This document shows positions 47,501 through 62,500 of a stretch of DNA of 64,000 bases, one piece after another (the first letter of the stretch is position 1; each line of letters begins with the position of its first letter). The notes under the pieces are model-generated. The model saw only the letters and a list, made by a program, of their open reading frames with translations. It was not told the DNA's origin and ran no database searches. A program made the translations under genes and the position numbers. This DNA comes from Owenia fusiformis (taxonomy: Eukaryota; Annelida; Polychaeta; Sabellida; Oweniidae), in NCBI GenBank assembly GCA_903813345.2, contig CAIIXF020000008.1:36790867-36854866 (forward strand). Direction: 5' to 3'.

Positions 47501-50500
47501 AACACTGTTTCCATCACACCCTAGACATTTCCTTTTGAGAGCCCTCAATTAACAATATAGCCGAGGAAAAAAATATGGAAGTATAGTGGGTGATTGGCAA
47601 AGGAAAGAATGACCTTTTACCTACAAATTTTGAAATCACAGTAAATAATTATTTTATGAATTAGACATTTAAAAAAACCAACTGTGAGTTGAGATTTCAA
47701 TTCTTATTCTGAATCCTGAAAATTTCCTGTCCCACGAACTGATACCCTCTCATTAATTGAAAGAAATTTTTGCTAACTTATGCACAATGTACGAAACTTT
47801 TCAGAATGTGACAATTCGTCGATAATACCTCAATGAGCAATAGTAATTTAATGAATGAGAAAACCTCAATGAGCAATACCTCAATGAATGATAATACCTC
47901 AATGAGCAATAGTACCTCAATAAATGATAATACCTCAATGAGCTATAGTACCTCAATGAATGAGAAAACCTCAATGAGCAATACCTCAATGAATGATAAT
48001 ACCTCAATGAGCAATAGTACCTCAATAAATGATAATATCTCAATGAGCAATATTACTCAATAAATGATAATATCTCTGAGCAAAAGTACCTAAATGAATG
48101 ATAATTAATACCTCAATGAGTAATATTTACTGAATGAATGATAATACCTCTATGAGCTATAGTACCTCAATGAATGATTATACCTCAATGAACAATAGTA
48201 CCTCAATGAATGATAATACCTCAATGAACAATAGTACCTCAATGAATGATAATACCTCAATGAAGGCACCCAACCCTGTGGCACATTATACTCCATCATC
48301 ACTTTATTATTGTCCAGAAAAATAAGTTGAAGCTAACCCTGTTAATTAGGATTTCTATGTTTCAGCAAACTTGTATGTATGCATTTTGGAACATGGGACA
48401 ATGCTAAAGAATGGACAGTCTTAATGCCTGATAAGGAGAATATACAAGCCATCACAATAGGTAAGACATCAGGCCCGTAGCCAGGATTTGCCAAGAGGGG
48501 GGGGGGGGGGGTTCAGTTTTCAAAAGTTTCCAGGGGGGTTCACATTTGATTTCCTAAGTGACATCTATATTATTGAGTAGAGTGAATGTTTATTCTAAAT
48601 AGGGAATTCGAAGTGACCAGACGTACATTCAGCAGTGGTAAGCATATTTTGATTTACATGCCCGAGCAAGGGGCGCCCGAGCAAGGGGCTAAAATAAAAG
48701 GCTTTGAGGGCCTAGAGATATAATGCCCGAGCAAGGGGCTAAAATAAAAGGCTTTGAGGGCCAAGAGATTAAAAGGCTTTGAGGGCCTAGAGATATAAAT
48801 GCCCGAGCAAGGGGCTAAAAATAAAAGGCTTTGAGGGCCTAGATATGAATGCCTGAGCAAGGGGCTAAAATAAAAGGCTTTGAGGGCCTAGATATAAATG
48901 CCCGAGCAAGGGGCTAAAATAAAAGGCTCCAAGGGCCTGAAAATATATACGCAAGCAGGGGGCAAAAAATATGAACCATAAGGGGTAATGAATAAAAGGC
49001 CTGGAGAGCCTAGAGATACAGAGATATATGCCAGAGCAAGGGGCTATAAATATAACTATGAGACAATATAAGAGAAGTTTTCTGAGAGGCAAATATTTGA
49101 CAGAAACAAAGAAAAATAGAACATTGATGACATGAAAAATCTTGATAACATGGCCTTATAATGAACACTGGAAATTCAACGTGTTAATAACACAGTAAAA
49201 TTAGAGGTCATTATACAGTACGTTATAGTACAGTGTGACGAAAATAATAACACTCAGGTATAATCTGGTAATTGGCAATTGAATGAAAACTGGGGTTTAC
49301 TCAATAGAAAGTAGGTTGAATTGTTTTGACATGACTGGATAACCTATGCAAGTGATTGGTTATGTAATGGTTTAATTCCATGTACCCTCTTGTAAACTAA
49401 TTTGAAAATGACTTGAGTTTGTAACATTTGAAACTAGTGAAGTCTGATAAACAATTGGCTTCTCTTTACATCTAAAGTCCGGGAGCACTGATCTCTTAGT
49501 GGTTTTAACTACGTGGACTTCGGATGTGAGAGTTGTCTCTCCACAGTAGGAGGTAATTGGCAATTGAGAATTAGTCATGTCAGGGGACTGATTTTTCCCC
49601 ACCAGTAATTCATGAATGAAACATTGATATGAGGTCAATTTTAGGTTTTATTAGCTTCATAATTACATCATGGAAAACCATCTACTAGAACTACTTGGAG
49701 AGATTGCTCTCAAATCCGATGTCCACGTTAGTTTTTTGTTAATTTTTTATTAAAGATTTGAGGATTGGGAGCTAATAAAAATTAACAAATCACATTATTC
49801 AGGATGTAAATACACCGTAAAGGGTAAAATTAAATGTGTATTTCACCCAATCCTTTAACATGAAATCTACTTGAATGTATGGATGTCACTTAGGAAACAT
49901 AGATTTCCTAAGTGACATCTATATTATTGAGTAGAGTGAATGTTTATTCTAAATAGGGAATTCGAGGGAGGTAGTCATTAGCGAATGGAATGGATAATAG
50001 TTTACATATCATGAAATTTGGATGAAATATCATGAAATTGGGAAATGATTGAAAAATAAGTTACCCTCCCGCCCAACCCATTTCCTGAGGTTTGTACAAT
50101 CTGTACATTCTGGTGGGTTTCACTTAAATATGTATTTCACCCAATCCTTTAACATGAAATCTACTTGAATGTATGGATGTCACTTAGGAAACATAGACAA
50201 TTTAGGCCCAAATATGGCTAAAATCACTTGAGAAGTGCTCAAAATTGTGAAAAACTGCATGATTTTGAAAGAATTTTTGGCCAGGGCAACCCCCCCCCTG
50301 GCTACAGGCCTGGACATATATCTAGTTTTAGAAAATAAACATTACATGCAATATTTTTGTGGAAACTCAGTTGAGATGTTGTTCTCCAAGTCCTTGATTT
50401 AAACGTGATTTATAAGTTCATCATATGAAGAATACAGATGATATCAGAGGGCTTTGTCATTTATCCACTTTGTTCTCCAAACTGAGACTACATGTAGTCT

Positions 50501-53500
50501 TTTTAAATGTAGCTTTTTATTGCAAAATATTTCTTAAAGCCTCGTGACCTAACATATCCTACAGATATATTCATCGAACACAATTTCCTTATATTTAACA
50601 GGTATTTTATATTCGATTATTTTTTATAACCTATGGCCCCAAAAATCATTTTGTCTAATATTACCATATCCAATTATAGGAGATAATTGGGTTGCTGTGG
50701 CAACGAGCCTACGCAATATCCGGCTGTTTACCTTGGGAGGTGTACAGCGGGAAATCTTCACTATCCCAGGAGCTGTAGTAACCATGGCAGCACATAGCAA
50801 CCAGCTTGTTGTCGCCTACCATACTGGACAAGGTAAGTTGTAATATGTCACCTTTCGTTACCATGGCAGCACATAGTAACCAGCTTATTGTCACTTACCT
50901 AGTGGTCAATGTTTGCTTTGAAATGTCACCTGTAGTAACCATAGCAGCGCATAGCATAGCAACCAGTTTATTTTCACCCTTCATAATGGACAATGGAGAT
51001 GACTTTATACATTCATTATTGTCTTACTTTTAGGGGCCCCGGGTGACCAGTGTCTGAGCTACATACATCTACATATCAGTGGAACTAGAACTGTAAAAGA
51101 TGGACGACTGCCACTTAGCCCCAAGGCTACCTTAACATGGCTTGGGTAAGTAAGGGCTGAAATGATGATTTCATACTGAAGACTAGTTAAGTAATGGTGA
51201 AATTGAATACAGGGTTAGCCCAAAAAATGGAACCCAAACAAATGTTAATAACTGTCTTCCAACATGAAAGAGCATTGGACAAGGTTCAATTGTGCCAAAT
51301 ATGAGTTCAAATCCATGTTAGAAGACAGTGATTAACATTTGTTTGGGTAACATTTTTTTGGCTCACCCTGTTATTATGGTGTAATCTTTATGAATGTTCT
51401 TGTTTAATGCGTGAAGCAATGGTTTGCGTTTATAGCATAAATGATTTTAAGATTGAAATATATTAGGATTTTTGTCAAGGAATGCTCTCACACCAAATAG
51501 CCATAAAGTGTATAGTTTAATTCATAAATCTATCTTTGTAAATATTTTCCAAATAACAAACCAGTTCACCATAATTTACTGTTATTTGATAAAAGTATAT
51601 AATTGATAAAGATTCAGCTATAATTGAGAGTGTAATTTTGGAAATTAAAGGGTTGCAAATTTTTGTGTCATCCTGTACTGAATATTAACTAGTCTTTAAA
51701 AAAAGAAAGTTAATTTCATCATGATTTGACCCCCTTCATCTAATAAAATTTTAAAACATTGATATTATATGTCTTTCACTTGAATATTTAAATAAGTTGA
51801 CCCTTTTCAATATTTGAAACCATCTTTTACCCCCTTCCCCCAAACAAAAAAGACACTTTTCACTATTTGAAACCATCTTTTCCCCCTTCCCCCAAACGAA
51901 GAATAGACAATTTTCATTATTTGAAACCATCTTTTACCCCCTTCCCCCAAACGAAAAATCGACACTTTTCATTATTATCCCATCGAACGAAGTTCGGAGG
52001 GATATAGGGAACGCCTCCGTCCGTCCGTCCGTATGTACGTACGGGCAATAACTCAAATACCGTTGGCCCGATTTTGTTCATATTTTGTACACATATACAC
52101 TATGGGGATAGAAGTTCTGCTCGAAAGTCGATTTTCAAAATGGCCGCTCATTTAAAAATGGCGGCCATTTTAGTGCCGATTTTACAGTAATTTATGTGCA
52201 ATATGTAAAATTGTAATAGCAATATGTTTTAAATGTAAAAAAATTATATAGGACATTGATAAAGCTAGAAATATAGATATTAAAGAAGCACATGGCAGCC
52301 ATCTTGAAAAATGGCGGCCTTTACTCGTTATTTTACGATTTTTGCTGTAACTCAAGAAGTAGTGGAGCGATTTTGTTCATATTTGGTATGTGAATACTAT
52401 AAGCATGGCTCACTGTCTAATGACAGTTTCTGTAGGAGGCGGCCATTTTTGAAAAATGGCCGCCATTTTGAAAAATGGCCGCCATTTTGAAAAATGGCCG
52501 CTATTTTAACATATTTTACTATAACTCAAAAAGTAGTGGAGCGATTTTGTTCATATTTGGTTGTTGAATACAATAAGCATGGCACACTGCCTAATGACAC
52601 TTTTGATAGAAGGCGGCCATTTTGAAAAATGGCCGCCCTTTTAACTTATTTTACTATAACTCGAAAAGTAGTGGAACGATTTTGTTCATATTTGGTATGT
52701 GAATGACATAAGCATGGCACACTGTCTAATGACACTTTTGGTAGAAGGTGGCCATTTTGAAAAATGGCCGCCATTTTAAAGTATTTTGCTATAACTCGAA
52801 AAGTGGTGGAGCGATTTTGTTCATATTTGGTATGTGAATACAATAAGCATGGTACACTGTCTAATGACACTTTTGGTAGAAGGTGGCCATTTTGAAAAAT
52901 GGCCGCCATTTTAATGTATTTTACTCAGCCTTTACTCATTATTTTACGATTTTTGCTGTAACTCGAAAAGTAGTGGAGCGATTTTTTGGTATGTGAATAC
53001 TATAAGCATGGCACACTGTCTAATGACCCTTTTGGTAGAAGGCGGCCATTTTTAAGTATTTTACTATAACTCGAAAAGTAGTGGAGCGATTTTGTTCATA
53101 TTTGGTATGTGAATACTATAAAGAAAAAGCATATTACTTCTTCTGATGACAACTTGGCTAGTGAGCAACCATTTTGAAAATGGTGGCCTTTCTTATGTGT
53201 GTTATTTCATGATATTTGCTATATATTTCGTTTGTAAAAATGCCAGCCATTTCTGTTCGATGGGATACGCTACGCTTTGGCGTTGCCGTTGTTCTGGTTT
53301 GAAACCATATTTTACACACTTCCCCCAAACATAAAATCGATACTTTTCATTATTTGAAACCATCTTTTCCCCCTTCCCCCAAACGAAAAATAGACACTTT
53401 TCATTATTTGAAACCATATTTTACCCACTTCCCCCAAACGTAAAATTGATACTTTTCATTATTTGAAATCATATTTTACCCACTTCCCCCAAACGTAAAA

Positions 53501-56500
53501 TCGATACTTTTCATTATTTGAAACCATCTTTTCCCCCTTCCCCCAAACGAAAAATAGACATTTTTCACTATTTGAAACCATCTTCTCCCCCTTCCCCCAA
53601 ATGAAAAATAGACACTTTTCATTATTTGAAACCATCTTTTCCCCCTTCCCCCAAACGAAAAATCAACACTTTTCATTATTTGAAACCATATTTTACCCCT
53701 TCCCCCAAACGAAAAATAGACACTTTTCATTATTTGAAACCATATTTTACCCCTTCCCCCAAACGAAAAATAGACACTTTTCATTATTTGAAACCATATT
53801 TTACCCCCTTCCCCCAAAAGAAAAATAGACACTTTTCATCATTATTTGAAGCCATATTTTTCCCCTCCCCCAAATGAAACTAAATTCATTATTCCACAAC
53901 TATTGAGAATTGGACACCATCTGTATTGAAAATATTATAACATTTGGTAATCTGCATTGTATCATGTTGGAGACTGGAGTAAATAGTAGTAAATGTCAAA
54001 ATTACAATTAATTTTTAAAATGTAATTAATTGCAAGGGTTGTAATAATTGTAACATCAATATTGAGATTAATGATATAACCTGTTTGAGAGAATACCTAA
54101 GCAGTTAAAATACAAACATCTTTCATTTTTAATTAAAGTAATGGATATTAATGTCTGAAACCTTGGAAGAACATACTAAAAAATATTTCCTATTTTACAG
54201 TAGAAGTAGAAGTAATATATTTATTAAAGTGTTACACTGAATTTTACATATACTATCTTGGCCTGACCTCCATGGGATAAATGTCTGTTATATTGAGATA
54301 AATCAACATACTCTGTACCTAACCTTGCCCAAGTCGGTCTCTTACTTATTTTGATTACTATTATGACTGCCTTGTACCAATGAGAAAGCAAGGTGCTTTA
54401 CTGATTCAGTGTTTATGTCGGTAAATTTTACCAATCAACGACGTTAGCTCATAATTATGCAAAACAAGTACACTTTTCACGCACAAATCTTGCACAAATT
54501 CATCATGAAAATACAAATATTTTATCAGACAAATAACAATCAGAGCTTAGTGGATGCCAGAGCATTGAACTAATACCCAGAGGTGATAAGATTTCAACAA
54601 GAAACGTTGAAAAGTTTGTGGAAATGATCGAACATGAGAGCGAGATCTAGGCTGCGATTAGATCAATCACAACTATAAGGACTAGGTCTTCATGCATTTT
54701 CATTGCAAATTCAGTTTTAAATCAACATTGAATTGTATGATTGAATTTATATTAATGACTGCTTACATTGCAATGTACATTTAATTACATGATATATTGT
54801 AACTCTGAAGAAATACTCCGATCCTGGGATCAGATCATTGAAAATTTCAAGTCTTACAGTTGTTGATTATGCGGGTAAACCTGACAGTGATTGGTCAATC
54901 AGTCTGAAGTCACATGTCATGTCCACACGATCTTGTCAATCAATACAGTTTCGCGATACCCCTGACTTATCATAAGATCAGCATATTCATATTCATTTGA
55001 TTGTACAAATTGGTATTAATTTAAGATCAGATAAGTAAAAAATACTGACTTGGACAAGGCTATCTGTACCTTCCAATGAAAAATATCATCGGACAACAAA
55101 ATTGTCATCGTAAACCCAACTGACTGCCTCTTCATTCATTTCAAAGTTTTTTAAAATGACCAATGATATTTGCATGTCAAATCACAATTACTCAGATGAG
55201 AGTAGGTTGTTGCCAGTTTCACCACAAGCTGGCTCGTTCGGGTCAGATCGCATGGTGGGAATAGTAGAAAGTTCAATTTAACTTAAAGGAATATTCCTGG
55301 CCAGACCATTTCTCTCCTAATATGGTAGCTATAACCATATATATATACTTTCCATATTTAGCAAAACAGGGAAAAATGTTTTGATATGGTCAATATTGAT
55401 CACTTAAAAATGTAGTGCCGAATTCAAGTAGGCTGCCATCTTTTAATATTTCACCCAGGAAGTGATGTCATCGACTCTCAACGTTGCATATAACACTATA
55501 AGGAGCTATTAAGAATTAAAAACCAGCTGAATATTCCTTTTCAATTTTGTCTATGATTTAATCCTTCTAAAAGTCTCTTCTATTATTCTAAGCTGACAAG
55601 CTCTGAACATATTTTGCGCATAAAGTAAGGATCACTCGTCTAGAAGTGATATTGTGCTATTTTCCTATACTGTTATATGCAAGGTCATGAAAGTTGAGAG
55701 TCGATGACATCACTTCCTGAGTAAAATCTTAAAAGATGGCAGCTTACTGGAAATGAGCACTACATTTTTAAATTATCAATATTGACTATATTAAAACATT
55801 TCCCCATGTTTTGCTAAATATGGAAAGTACATTATATATATGATTATAGCTATCACATCAGGTTAGAAAAGGTTTGGCCAGGAATGTTCCTTTAAATATT
55901 ATCAGTTTTAGTGGTTCACTTTTCATATCACCCTTATGTATTCTATTGGCCACTTTTAAAAGTCATGTTATGTTGTGTTACTGTGATCAAAACAAGTTGC
56001 TAGCACCCACCTGAGAATCCATTTGCACCCACTTGAAAATGAGGGAAATCATGAAAAAAGGCATATTTTGATCATTTTGAGACAAAACTGAGAAAGTGAG
56101 AATTTTGCACCCACTTGAGAAAAGATCCTGGGGAGAAGCCTGTGTTATATTGTGTTTTAGTCTCACATTTCTTCAATGACATAAATGTCATCAGTGTCAT
56201 TAATTGCTGGTTTAATTGAGACTTAATAGTCATTAAAGTGAAAATTCATTGTAAAACAAGATTCTTCTGTCTGTCATAGCAAGGTCCTATGAATGTTGGA
56301 GTTCATTACAAGAGCATATTGTACTAGATTATCTTACTTGTTTAAATTTTTTTTGTTCATATCTATTGCAAGATAAAAAGATGTGTTTTTGTAATTCATT
56401 AAACCTGTTCCATCAATACATCAGGTGAAGGTTGAGGGTTGCAGATTTGTCCAGTCTCTATGTGAATTTTCTGTGAACCAAACTGAAGATGAGCTTTATG

Positions 56501-59500
56501 CTAATTATCCCATCGAATGAAGTTCGGAGGGATATAGGGAACGCCTCCGTCCGTCCGTCCGTCCGTACGTACGTCCGTACGTCCGTCCGTCCGTCCGTCC
56601 GTCTGTCCGTCCGTCCGGGCAATAACTCAAATACCGTTGGCCCGATTTTGTTCATATTTCGTACACATATACCCTATGGGGATAGAAGTTCTGCTCGAAA
56701 GCCAATTTTCAAAATGGCCGCTCATTTCAAAATGGCGGCCATTTTAGTGACGATTTTACAGTAATTTAGGTGCAATATGTAAAACTGTAATAGCAATATG
56801 TTTTAAATGTAAAAAAAATTATAAAGGACATTAATAATGCTACAAATGTAGATATTAAAAAGCACATGGCAGCCATCTTGAAAAATGGCGGCCTTTACTC
56901 GTCATTTTACGATTTTTGCTGTAACTCTAAAAATAGTGGAGCGATTTTGTTCATATTTGGTGTGTGAATACTATAAGTATTGCACACTGTCTAAAGACAC
57001 TTTTGGTAGAAGGCGGCCATTTTGAAAAATGGCCGCTATTTTAACGTATTTTACTATACCTCGAAAAGTAGTGGAGCGATTTTGTTCATATTTGGTATGT
57101 GAATACTATAAGCATGGAACACCTTCTATTTCTAATGACGCTTTTGGTAGAAGGTGGCCATTTTGAAAAATGGCCGCCATTTTAACATATTTTACTATAA
57201 CTCGAAAAGTAGTGGAGCGATTTTGTTCATATTTGATATGTGAATACTTTAAGCATGGCACATTGTCTAATAAAACTTTGGGGAGTAGTCGGCCATTTTG
57301 AAAAATGGCCACCATTTTTACGTGTGTTATTTTACAAGTATGTGTGCGATTTTTCAAAAAATTTTAGAGGTGGCTACTTAAAAGCATATTATTTCTTCTG
57401 ATGACAACTTGGCTAGTGAGCAACCATTTTGAAAATGGTGGCCTTTCTGGTGTGTTGTTTTATGATATTTGCGCTTCGTTTGTAAAAATGCCAGCCATTT
57501 CTGTTCGATGGGATTCGCTACGCTTTGGCGTTGCCGTTGTTCTGGTTTGTAATTTGTGGTTGGCTTTACAACGTTCATTTTTCTTTAAAGGGTTCCGATA
57601 AGCATCCCGTATAAAAACAATATGGCGGCTCCAGGTGAATCGACTGGATCAGTCCATTTTTAAGAAATAATGGGAGTTCTGTAAAATCCAGTTTATTGAA
57701 ATTGTCTTTGAGATAAATTAATCCGTTTATAATGATTTTGAAAACATTATCCATAGAGTGATTGCGTTCAAAGAATATGTACAACAGCCAATATAAATCC
57801 TTGTATTAGAACTGCTTTGTTTCATTTGTAGGATATTTTATATACCAAGCTGTGTGCTATTACGTTATGGGGAAATTTAGATTCAATTTTTCCTTATTAT
57901 ACACAAATAGAAGATCCTGAAACTTCACCCATAAATGTGGAATTGATTTGTCAAAATAAAAATCACCGTTTTATAAATGTGTGACGATCTATAATATACT
58001 TATGCTATATAACAGTTAGAGGTGTTGACACAACGACCTCGAGCCTGTGAACCCTTGAGTATTATTCCGGGATCGGGCCTTTTATACTAAACGGTGAGCA
58101 ACACCAAAAACGAGCGTTCGATTTGCTAAACGATATGCGTCACCCTTTAAAAGTATATCAATGATGGCATATTTTTACCAGCCAGTTTCATGAAATTGTC
58201 ATTGAATGGTTGAAAGTATCTCTTTAGCTTTAAAACAGTTTCTTCACTAATATTTGGATGAACTCTGTATTTGGTCTTTTGCTGACACCCTTCATTAACT
58301 GGTTGAATAGTTGGGTTTATACAGAAATACCCTATAGACTCATTGTAATAAAATGTATCATTGGTATAGAATTTGTTCAATCCTAAATATTCCTCTATTT
58401 CCTGCATAGCCAAAGTTGGATGTTCCATTAAAAAAGTATTTTCCAAAATATGAATTTTATTTTGTGGGAAATACTTCAAATATTCTAGAAGAGGTTTATC
58501 ATATCTGCCTTTATGGATATTTTCAGCTTCTGCATTTACATTGCCGTCCTCATCAAGTGTATAATATTCATAGGGCTTGTCCAATCCTCGCAAATAGACT
58601 TGGTTCAGATAGGCTGACATTGTCCTCCTCACAGGGTCACAAACCAGTAATATCAGCTTCACTGCAGGGTTCATTCTGTAGAGGTCATATGGGTCAACAA
58701 CTTCTACATCAAAATATGATGGCGTTTTCTCATAGACGGTTTCATTTGGAAATGCTTCGGGCATCATATTTTTGTATCTTTGTATTTCCTGCTCAAATGG
58801 GAGGCGTTGATTAATTTTTTTATCAAAGAAATGAGTTTCTGCCTCAAGATGCGGGTACGTTACAATATTCGGGTGAATTTTCATATAAGTTTGTAGTGCC
58901 CCCGTGCCACATTTTGAAACACCAATATTTATTACTCCTGGTAGTTTTTTGGCCATTTGGTCCTGTTTTTCAGGTTTTATTCTTCCTCCTGATATCATCA
59001 TTTGTGGTTGTAGCTTAAAGTCATCTTTGTTTGATCCTTTATATCCATTATGTTTTATATTTGTATATATTATCAAAATGATTCCACAAAAGGAGAAAAG
59101 TACAATTAAACGTGCCTGTACATTCACCATACTTTATGTTAACATTAAAACCATTCACATGATTTATTAAGGTAGTTGTTCATGGCAGCAATATAATTCA
59201 TGACCCATTAGCAAACCATGTGAAAATTTGACCTCGGATAACATATGATGAATCTGCATTTTCGATCTTTGATGTCAATATTTAAACACTAGCAGACTAG
59301 CCTTTCTTTCAAATGTATCTTATTTTCATGTATAATCTTTCATGTAAACTGCCACATTTTCTTCATTTTGTTGAAACATATCACTCTTCAGATTGAAATT
59401 GAAATAGGCTCCCCAAATTTTTTGATTTCAACTTTTTGTGAAAGTGTAAAACAACCCTACCTTACCTATTGTGAACTAGAAAACAGCAAGTCAAGTTGAT

Positions 59501-62500
59501 TACATGTAATGATTTTTATTATCATGCTATTCGCCATTTACTCGTATTGTTCAGACAGATGCCACTCAAAATTCATACAATAAAGTTTAGTTGGTCATGC
59601 TTTAATGTCAACCTAAGGTAATTATCAAGCCCACAGGTTGAATTTATCATGGTAGTGTTTTCATTATGAATATTGCATGTATAAACTACAATTATTCATT
59701 TTCTAACAATGATCCAATTTATCCTGACCTACAGGGGATATTTTCAAGGGTTGAGACTTGGAATTTGCATTTATTTTGCGATCTTCAATTTGGATTTAGG
59801 AGTACAGGGTGTTCACTTTTCAAACATTTCTTGATGCATGATATATCACCATTTGGATTAATACTTTATGAAATTCTGTTCAAATGACAAAAATTTGACA
59901 TACTGCACAGGTTTCAATGTTTTGGCTCACACATAGCCTTTTGGTTAGGTATCCATCCATCCATTGGTCTGTCAAATTAAAATGGCTATTAGGTTGTATG
60001 CACATTAATTATATGTTTAATATTTTTATCCCATCGAACGAAGTTCGGAGGGATATAGGGAACACGTCTGCCCATCCGTCTGTGCGTACGTATGTACTTA
60101 CGTCCATCCGTCCTGGCAATAACTCAAATACCATTGGCCCGATTTTGTTAGTAGAAGTTCTGCTCAAAAGCAGATTTTCAAAAATAATATAGGCCATTAA
60201 TAGAGCTTGAAATGTAGATATTAAAGAAGCACATGGCAGCCATCTTGAAAAATGGCGACCTTTACTCGCTATTTTACAATTTTTGCTGTAACTCGAAAAG
60301 TAGTGGAGAGATTTTGTTCATATTTGGTATTTGAATACCATAAGCATGGCACACAGTCTAATGACACTTTTGGTAGAAGGTGGCCATTTTGAAATATGGC
60401 CACCATTTTAACGTATTTTATGATAACTGGAAAAGTAGTGGAGCGATATTTGATATGTGAATACTATAAGCATGGCACACTGTCTAATGACACTTTTGGT
60501 AGAAGGTGGGCATTTTGAAAAATGGCCGCCATGTTTGATATATACTTTGTTTGTAAAAATGCAAGGCAGGGCTGTTCGATGGGATTTGCTACGCTTTGGT
60601 GTTGCTGTTCTCTAGTTATAACTCGTCTTTGCCATCTCCCAATACAATACATGTACAATAACATACAATACAAGTTCTCACAGGTTTTGAGAAATTGGAA
60701 ATACTCAAAGAGTAAGCTAAATAGAACTCACTATGTCTATTTCAGGTTTTCCCATGAAGGTACCCCATTTGCTGCAGATTCTTCTGGAGTAATACGTATC
60801 TTAAACAGGAAGTTCGGGGACACTTGGACCCAAGTGGTTAACACAAAATCGCATGTAAGTAATTTGCCGCATTGTTTTTTGCATTATTTTTACCAGTTAT
60901 GATAATGTAATGTTAAACTTGTATTATTTTTGAATTCCATACACGAAACCATACGAAAACTTAGATAGTGATAGACATTCACAATTTGATAACTAAAATT
61001 AATAATTTTTAAAGGAATTGGCTTTTGATCTCATATTAAATGAAATAAATATTTCATTTTTTCTGAGGACTGGTTTATTGTTTTACTGTAGGCTAAAGGC
61101 AAGTCAGATAGCTTCTGGATCACAGGAATCACCGAGAGTCCCCAACAGTTGCGCTGTATCCTCTGCAAGGGCACCACATATCCACCAACGCTACCTCGCC
61201 CCACCGTCATGTTACTACCATTCAAACTGCCTGTTTGTGAGGTCCAGTCTGAACGAGGGCAAGCTGAGGTAATAAGAATAAGCACATTGTATAGATGTAG
61301 GCAATATCCAGGAGAGGGTGGTTTAAGAGAAATTGAGGAAACCAAAACCATGCAGTTTTTCACCATTCTGAGCACTTTTTGAGTGATTTTGGGCCAAACT
61401 TGTCAAATGTGAACCCCTGGAATTTTTGAAAAGTGACCTTTGGCAAAAGCTGGCTACGGGCCTGAATATTAAGGAGGTCTAGTTATATGTTTTTAAGGGA
61501 ACTTGGACAAATGCACACCCTAGACTATGACATGATGAAAATGTTTAATTTGAAATTTTTGTTCATTGGGAGATAAAGCAAACGAGACATCTGATCATTT
61601 AGTACATAATTATTCTATTCGTCCCAGAATACACTACTTGTATATCATCTTACTGTGAAATAAATGTTTTTCAGGAAAACTACTGGAGGTCTCAAGTATT
61701 TAGCGGCCACTTTGACTACTGGGTATCACAGAACTTATACTTTGAAGAGCCAGAGAGAGACCAAGCCAAGATGGCAGAAAAGGAGGCACTTATGAAACTA
61801 TTTGCTGTAAGAAGTTCATTATTGCTGAAACATGACTAATAAGTTTTGTTATTATGCCTAGAGAAAGGTATAATTGTCATAAGGTTGATGAGTGAATTGC
61901 AGAGGGGCGTCTTACTTTTCTTGTCTGTTTTTCAGACAGAATTGATTTTGAAACAGATTTAATCTTTCTTCCAGTTGTCCTGCAAAGCTGACAGAGAATT
62001 CAGAGCTCTAGAAATTTGCGAACTAATGCCTGATCAAAAAACATTGCAACTTGCGATAAAATATGCAGCCAAATCGCGGCATTTACAATTAGCTCAGAGA
62101 ATCGGGGAAGTTGCTCAACGGAAACAGGAAGAGGAAGAAGCTGCAGCACAAAGCATGATGGGAAATATAGAAGAAGATACCCAAGATTTTAGAAGTGTTA
62201 TCAATGCCAGGTAGGGAACTTTATAAAAAAAGGATTTTAAGACCAGTGCTTTTAAGAAGTGCTTTTAATAATGCATTTACAGTACAGCGATTAAGTGAAA
62301 TAAAAAAGATATTTTATTACTGTACTCCGGGTATTGTTCGCGTGTGATTTAATTTCGCCTTGTTCGCGAATGAAGTAAAATCGCGAACATTTATCGTCGC
62401 GAAATTTGTCTTTTAAATCCCCGGGGATTTGACCCGGGACTTTTGATATGTTTGTTCGGTGTAACCATTTCGTCCAGTGTTGTTGGGCGATAATTCTAAA

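Larger units (their letters stand above)
48470..50311. mobile_element. CAGGCCCGTAGCC-family element split by two nested insertions
   Basis: Left part 48470-48549 (CAGGCCCGTAGCCAGGATTT... to TTCACATTTGA) and right part about 50198-50311 (CAATTTAGGCCC... to CTGGCTACAGGCCTG) together make one family member. GACAT flanks both outer ends. The gap between them is filled by the two elements listed next. WDHD1 intron 12. Confidence 0.75.

Noticed and set aside
47801-48325. ORFs on both strands (SMNDNT-type and RYYHSL-type repeats)
   Set aside because: Pure products of the ACCTCAATGA minisatellite inside a WDHD1 intron; no splice sites or homology.
49372-49638. 88-codon minus-strand ORF within the TTTCCTAAG element
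   Set aside because: Composition is protein-like but no motif is recognised and the short sibling element lacks it; not enough to call a gene.
53202-53877. ORFs with repeated FSLFETIF / FSFGGRG units
   Set aside because: Translation of the 55-bp minisatellite in different frames.
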